Source: Chloranthus sessilifolius (lineage: Eukaryota; Streptophyta; Magnoliopsida; Chloranthales; Chloranthaceae). From it: a stretch of DNA of 64,000 bases. The stretch spans positions 92,912,765-92,976,764 of the forward strand of contig CM037588.1 of assembly GCA_021018995.1 (NCBI GenBank). Direction: 5' to 3'. Positions within the stretch are counted from its first letter, which is position 1; each line of letters opens with the position of its first letter. A program made the position numbers and the translations under genes. The notes beneath the pieces were generated by a model, which saw only the letters and a list, made by a program, of their open reading frames with translations, was not told the DNA's origin and made no database searches. Shown here piece by piece: positions 58,579 to 64,000 of this stretch.

Positions 58579-59595
58579 GATGCCTCTCTTTAGTATCCGA
58601 TGATTAATGATCGAATGCCAAAGATAAGAGACACCCAAAGAGGCCCAAGGCAACACTGACGGGCCCGTTGCATTTAGAACGAACCTCAAACATCAGGTGG
58701 ATAACATGGGGAGTAAACGAAAGCCTTGTATGTTAGGAAAAATATCCGTTTCTCAAGGCGATCGGTCCCCAAGCACTTAGCGACATTACTGGGCATAACC
58801 GAGATGGATCAAGTTGCAAAAGCTCAATATGCTAGAAAAATGTCTGCTTCTCGAGACGATTGAAGATATTTTATGCTCAAGTTTCATTCTGAATAAAATA
58901 GCTCCGTAAGTGAGAGGGTAATCGACCCATACTCAAAGATAGGCGTGAAGTAAATATGCGAAGGTCTATAGTTTGTGTCCAACATTGTGAGGCATTGATT
59001 GCCCCATTTGACTGGCCACGGGTGCCCCTGCGTGAAGCAAGGCTAGAGATCTTTGGGGCGAACCCATCCGTCTCGAAATTGACTTAGCATGACTACCCGA
59101 GTGGAGCGAGTTGATCTCGCAATGCTTTTTGGGAGTATATGCCACTTTTTATTTATTTCTACGTAGCATTTTTTGTTATTCTACGTGGGGTTTTATGTGG
59201 AATTTTTGTTATTTTATGTGGTTTTTTTTGTATTATTTTGTGTGAATTTTTTGTGATCTTATGTGGATTTGTATGTGGAAATTGTTTTGTTATTTTTTGT
59301 GGATTTTTATGTGGACAGTTTTTGGTATTTCATGTGAGTTTTTCTAGTATTTCATGTGGAATTTTTTTGTACTTTTTTATGTGAATTTGTCTATTATTTC
59401 ATGTGGAATTTTTTGGGACTTTTTATGTGAATTTTTCTATTATTTCGTGCGGAATTTTTTAGATTTTTTATATGAATTTCATGTGTGCTCCGGATGCTTA
59501 TTGATCCCAAGCCACTTATTCTAGCACAACTTCTTGGGCAGATCAAATGGAGATCGACGTGCCGCTTTAGGGGCGTATGCACCCTTAGAGCCAAG
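58579..59595 (-). other. Gene-free internal sequence with T-rich minisatellite
   Basis: No gene seen. From about 59150 to 59480 lies a degenerate tandem array of TTATTTCATGTGGAATTTTT-type units of roughly 20-35 bases. The remainder is unique-looking sequence between the array and the LTR. Confidence 0.6.
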
Positions 59596-59599
59596 AAAC

Positions 59600-59790
59600 G
59601 GGATCAGGCTAGGCGTGTTTAATACACATGCCAAGTTAAATCCTAGCTAACAATGTCTTGGCACATGTATTACACACACCAGTCCAGATCTGGCAAAAAA
59701 TAGCCTGGCGTGTGTAATACATGCGCCAGGCCAAAAGGGAGGGCAAAATTGCTTGGCACGTGTATTAGATGCGCCAAGCAAAACCTGGGG
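59600..59790. repeat. GGCGC...GCGCC-type palindromes upstream of the plus-strand remnant
   Basis: CTAGGCGTGTTTAATACACATGCCAAG, CTTGGCACATGTATTACACACACCAG, CCTGGCGTGTGTAATACATG then CGCCAGG, and GCTTGGCACGTGTATTAGAT then GCGCCAAGC lie within 190 bases. They match the long palindromes of the adjacent LTR in form and length. Confidence 0.9.
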
Positions 59791-60644
59791 AGGGGTTTTA
59801 AACACCCGAGCCCGAGCAAAATGGGTATTTTTTTGAAAATTTCTCTCCCTCCCTCTCCAAACCGAAACACGGCTCCTTCCTAGGGTTCTTTTGGATTGAT
59901 TCTAAGCGTGCTTCATTGCCGGTGTTCACTCGCATAGATTAAGCACCCGCTCTACTCCGGATCAAGGATCTAATTTCTTTTGAAAGTAATCACTTTAAAC
60001 CCATTTTTATTTGATTTTTCTTGAAATCTTTTGCAATGTGGTTATGATTCTTGCTCTTCTAGATAATAAGTAAATGATATTACTTGCAAGTGTGATTATC
60101 TATGATTGGTTTGATCCTATTCCATGTATTATGAGTGATCTTTTTTTGAAACCTTGCATTTATTATTATGTAGTTTTTTTTTTCACATGTTATTGTGTAT
60201 GCAAAATGTATTTTTTTTGGATTTTCGTTTGTTGTTGTTTTCTCTTCTTTTTTTTCTTTTTTTTTTGGTGTTCTTTTTTAATATGTGGATGATTTTTTTG
60301 AAAATGATGGGTGGTTTGTATTATTATATATATATATTTGGCTGCATAAATGCACATGCATGTGTATATATTTTTTTGTTTTTTTTTTGTTGGTTCCCTC
60401 TCCTCCTTTGAAAATGTGGGTGATTTGATGATGTTTTCTGAAAATGATGGGTGATTTTTTTTATTTTTTTTTTGTGTTCTCTCTTTTTCTTTGAAAATGC
60501 GGGTGATGTGATGATGATTTTTTTTGAAAACGATGATCATGATTAGGAAAGAAAAGGGTCCTACTTACCTCTCTATTAGCATGTTTAGCAAATGATTTCT
60601 TGCTACTGATATGTCTTGATTCTATTACTTGTATCCGTCTCAGA
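59791..60644 (+). other. Leader/intron-like T-rich region before the plus-strand remnant
   Basis: 59820-59960 is CT-rich and leader-like (TTTCTCTCCCTCCCTCTCC). 60160-60540 is T-rich with repeated GAAAATGATGGGTGATTTTT units and a short TATATATA run, and looks like intron sequence. The open stretches here encode only low-complexity residues and are rejected as genes. Confidence 0.5.
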
Positions 60645-61014
60645 ATGTCGAGCGAGGAGGAGCACGTGCAGGAGGAGGGGCAGGAACAAGAAGAGGGGTC
60701 ATAAGTGGTCTATGGAACCCGAGGGGAACAATTTTTTATAGTGCAATGCTCCTTCCGTCCCTGGTACGAAATGCAGGGTGAGGCTGCCCGTACCGGTCTC
60801 CTTCATCAGCAGTAGGTTCATGTCTCCAACTTTGGTATTGCCGGCAAGTTAATAAAATAGGCTTTGTTGTTTTATGTGAGCTTATTATATCTTCAGCATC
60901 CAACACCTCTTTATTTGGATGCAGGACTTGCCTTCCATCACCTTTTGAGGAGGCTGGCTGGACCTCCAGCGCTTCTATCTCTACCTCCCTCCGGTCGTGT
61001 GACTTGGTTGTTAT
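60645..61014 (+). pseudogene. Remnant of a spliced accessory gene, antisense to the Tat-like element
   Basis: Exon-like frame MSSEEEHVQEEGQEQEEGS, a TAA, then VVYGTRGEQFFIVQCSFRPW and GEAARTGLLHQQ, a TAG, and VHVSNFGIAGK up to about 60848. A gap ending TTTGGATGCAG precedes DLAFHHLLRRLAGPPALLSL, which runs into the solo LTR at 61015. An acidic start, short exons, and position antisense to the element and 3' of where pol would lie parallel the plant-mobile-domain gene at 7170-9784, but I see no diagnostic motif, so identity is a guess. Confidence 0.4.
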
Positions 61015-63577
61015 TGTGACAGCCCAAATTTCGGCATCCCAAAATTTGTGCCATCAGCACGACCCTCGAGGCCGTGCCCCGTACAATAAGCAGAACACCT
61101 GGCACAACACAACCATACAGAAAATATAATAAGAGTATAATGCAGAACATATCTCCAGTTCTACTATATACCACATCAAAATGTTAATCCAAAAGATAGT
61201 TCTAATCCCATACCTCTGTATGGACAAAAGAACTAATCCGAAGCATCAGTGCCGTTATCACGGTCACCCAAGATGGTTCGACAAAAGAATATTACAAGTA
61301 TCATAATTCTTACAAAAAGAACAAAACATGGCTGGACATGCCAAGCCTTAATCTCTCCCTTATATAATTCAAAGTACGCAACAAAACTCCTAGAAGAACT
61401 TCTCGGGAGGAGGCTCAGATTCTTCCCTCGGAACATAATCTAAGTCCTTAGGATCAACCTCCCCAGCCGCAGCTCCTAACTCTGAACCTGTGACGTATAG
61501 TCAAAAGAGGTGACCTACATCCTAGCTCAATAGGGATAATATCTGATCAGGTAAATCTTACTTACTCACATACATTCAACAATATGTATAAAGCATGAAT
61601 TCATCGATGTACTTTGAATTAAACAATTTAAAGATGCAATAAAATAATAGAGTACCTTTACCATTCTATTCATGACATCAGTTATTCATTAATGCTTATG
61701 ATTTCAACAAGGCTAACCCCATGACTTAAAACAGTAACTTAAATAATTCCCGAGCAATATAGCATTGAGCTTCGATGGAATACCCTCCATCGTCGTCTAA
61801 TCAGACTATTTTTACTATTAACTTGACCCACGTCCCTTTCTCATAGGCGACGGGTACATCACTACAATACACCCCTGGGATGTCTACTGGTGTACGAATT
61901 CGCCGCCATACCGGTCACGGATATCTTGCCGCGTCAGTCACGGATATACCGTCGCGTCGGTTGGGTATTCTCCAAACCTTAAATCAATTATGTGCTACAT
62001 ATAGTTATTCATCGTGTGATCGTGCTAAATAAATATAAACTCCCAGCCTGTTTAACCTCACTTACATATGTTCAAATTCCGTGGTTCCTCACATCCACCG
62101 TACATCGCTGGGATGTCACACTTACTAATGCACCCTACTGATGCACACTTTATATTAACATCCCTAGGATGATTTAACCCTTTTTATTAATACACTTATT
62201 CACATCCTCATAGCATTTCACATTTTTTGTATACTACTTCACATTTTACATTTTCAACTATTTTTGAAAGTGAACACATTATAATTCAACTCAACTGTAA
62301 GGAAATATGCATTCATAGCTTATCATTATCTATATGATATCGTAATTAAGGGTACGAGATCAGATATTCCCCTACCTCACTTGCATTTACACATTCGGAT
62401 TCTCTAATCCATGTTAGCATTCAACCATCACAAAGTTCGGTTCAAACTAGACCTGACCAAACACATATATTTCATCAATACCAGTGTAAGAACATTGGGT
62501 TATAAGCTTAACACCAATATACAACTATTTGTATGCAAAAATCTAATAAAATCTGAATTTCTTCCAAATCGATCGAACGATTTCTGAATCGATCAAATGA
62601 TTTGCAAATCGATCGAACGAATTCAAATCAATCGAACGATTCTCAAAATCGTTCGAACAAAAATTAAATTGATCGAACGAAACTCTAAAATCGATCGAAT
62701 GATTTCTATTTCGTTCGATCGATCCCACCATTAGTCATTCTACTATGCCTTTGTCAGTCAGCAAAATCGATTGAACGATTTGAAATTCGTTCACACCGGT
62801 TCCAACAAATCGATCGAACAATTTCTAAATCGATCGATTGATTTCTTCAGAATTCGAATCGATCGAATGATTTCACAATTCGTTCGAACGATTCCCCTCA
62901 GAACTCATTTGCTTTCTTCCCTATCTTTTCTTTCGTCAAATTTGATTGAACGAAATTTAATTTCGTTCAATCGGTTTCACCCATTTCCAGATCTAAGCAC
63001 TCTTCTTCTCATCTCTTCATCATTTATCCTCATCATCTATCCTATTAATCACACATTTAACTAATACACAACACATTCTAGTTTCTCTAGCTAACAATTT
63101 AAACAAAACACATATTTTAAATTCTTACCCCAGTCGAACGGTTGGATCTCCTTCACTAGGGTTTCCCCAAACCCCAATTCTTTTACTCTCTTCATTCCGA
63201 GATCGATCCCTTAACTTTTCGAGCCCAACACTTGCATTGAATACTCCTCTCTAGGTTTCATAACTCTCTTCTCTTTCTTATTTATTCTCCTTAAATTCTT
63301 AACCAACAAACATAAGAGAAATAACTTCTCTTCCTTTTTCTATGGTCTTATAATCTTAACACAGATTTAGTGTGTTAAGCACTTACAACATACTAACTTA
63401 TATGTACGTACATGCCTTTGCCTGTATCCACTACACCTCCCTCGCATAATACATCCATCACCTACTAATTTATTTGAGTCAACCAAGCCTAAGTTGACTT
63501 GGTCAAATGTTTGACTAATTGGTCCTCTTACCGAGGTGAACCGTTCAAGTACCGAATTTCCGGAAAGTTACAGTTAT
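61010..63577 (-). mobile_element. Solo LTR with GTTAT target duplication
   Basis: GTTAT at 61010-61014 and 63573-63577 flanks an LTR of 2558 bp (61015-63572). On the minus strand it starts TGTAACTTTCCGGAAATTCG and ends GGGCTGTCACA. The conserved motif lies at 61537-61482 (GACTATACGTCACAGGTTCA). A CGATCGAACGA cluster lies at 62565-62990. Termini resemble Tekay-type LTRs, but it is a family not otherwise present here. The open stretches inside are not genes. Confidence 0.95.
62565..62990. repeat. AATCGATCGAACGATT motif cluster in solo LTR
   Basis: About 16 near-copies of AAATCGATCGAACGATTT and TTCGTTCGATCG variants, 10-40 bases apart. It is of the same general type as the Tekay-like LTR cluster but with a CGAACGA rather than CGATCGA core in most copies. 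Confidence 0.9.
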
Positions 63578-64000
63578 TGTGTATTATAATTATATTAAAT
63601 TTAAAACTTAACATATTGCAAGCGCGCAATGGAAATTATAGCATAGCATAGGATCATTCTCACGAGGAAGTTCATTATCTTATTAATTCCTATTTCTATC
63701 TTCTATCTAAATTCCTATCATAAAAACTTCTATTTATCTTTAAGATTTTCTAATCTACTGGAGAAATATGAATACAAGAATGGATTTCTAATCTAAAGTG
63801 CATAAAAATCAATCCTAATCCTCCTCCTTCAGATTAATGTCGTCAATCTCAATCTTCAGCTTTCAGATATTTATGAAAATAAATAATATCGTTATACCAT
63901 ATTTCTAGTCTCCTAGCATTGATCGTCAATCAAGACTAAGATCCTTTCAATACAAATTTAATCTAATCATCAATCAATCAGAAATTTGAGCGTCAATCAA
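63578..64000. other. Unassigned AT-rich sequence
   Basis: TATTGCAAGCGCGCAATGGA and GATCATTCTCACGAGGAAGT near 63620-63670 look like the primer-proximal part of an LTR (compare the GCAAG... and CACAGGGA blocks of other LTRs here), but no terminus or primer site is seen before the window ends. Confidence 0.3.

Larger units (their letters stand above)
57077..61014 (-). mobile_element. Tat/Ogre-like LTR and flanking internal sequence
   Basis: On the minus strand an LTR runs from 58578 (TGTAGACACCCAAATTTGG) to about 57141, followed by TGGCGACTCTATATC, like the tRNA-Arg primer sites of Ogre-type elements, and about 60 bases of leader. On the upstream side, ACTAAAGAGAGGCATC is a polypurine-like tract before the LTR, and 58579-61014 is then 3' internal sequence with a short plus-strand gene remnant. 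So one LTR has a 3' end on one side and a 5' start on the other. Lineage is inferred from the primer site and layout, as no pol is present. Confidence 0.6.

Noticed and set aside
60154..60540. Open frames rich in Phe or Lys (plus 60154-60411, minus 60190-60540)
   Set aside because: They are products of T-rich low-complexity repeats and have no recognisable domain.
1..64000. tRNA, rRNA or organelle DNA insertions
   Set aside because: No cloverleaf-type sequence with box A and box B, and no rRNA or plastid gene sequence, was recognised; the tRNA-like matches are primer sites only.

Overview
The window is nuclear DNA from a seed plant, probably a eudicot; I cannot name the genus. It is built almost wholly of nested, decayed LTR retrotransposons of the Ty3/gypsy type. 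Lineages recognised from domains and primer sites are Athila-like (tRNA-Asp primer site, gag CCHC knuckle, protease-RT-RNase H-integrase), Tat/Ogre/Retand-like (second plant-type RNase H, antisense accessory gene) and Tekay/Del-like chromoviruses (tRNA-iMet primer site, chromodomain at the integrase end). No intact host gene is seen. Host traces are exons of an ALDH22A1-like aldehyde dehydrogenase (12407-13752, minus) and one possible signal-peptide exon beside telo-box repeats (53709-53826, minus).

Layout. 1-2815: 5' end of an Athila-like element on the minus strand (gag, primer site, 5' LTR). It sits inside a Tat-like element (2816-9784, plus) that keeps RT end, two RNase H regions and integrase, carries a 268-bp MITE, and has a spliced plant-mobile-domain gene antisense at its 3' end. 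9785-11411: 3' half of an LTR of family C. 11412-14752: host relic. 14753-24714: a nearly full-length Tekay-like element (plus) with 5' LTR, primer site, gag, an intron-like gap, protease, RT, RNase H, integrase, chromodomain, accessory ORF3, polypurine tract and a 63-bp stub of 3' LTR. 24715-28211: family C LTR and 3' UTR (minus), split by a second, 5'-truncated Tekay-like element (28212-33511, minus). 33511-46554: a large Athila-like element (minus), whose accessory ORF is cut by a solo LTR with a perfect TTGGG target duplication (34409-36253). 46555-51175: internally deleted family C element (minus). 51176-54568: low-complexity host-like DNA, a possible exon, a CACTA end and a Helitron fragment. 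54569-57076: two LTR pieces. 57077-61014: Tat-like LTR and internal region. 61015-63572: a solo LTR with a perfect GTTAT duplication. 63578-64000: unassigned.

Two themes join the elements. First, at least four of them carry an accessory gene beyond pol: a Transposase_32-like ORF3 in both Tekay-like elements and the Athila-like one, and an antisense gene in the Tat-like ones. Second, each family has its own cluster of short self-complementary motifs, such as CGATCGATCG, TCGCGCGA, TTCGA..TCGAA and GGCGC..GCGCC. In four elements the same motif type occurs twice, once in the LTR and once just upstream of the accessory gene. I infer that the accessory genes may have their own promoters sharing control sites with the LTR; this is the observation I would follow first. 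Almost every gene is broken, and most in-frame stops look like C-to-T changes, as expected of long-silenced methylated elements.
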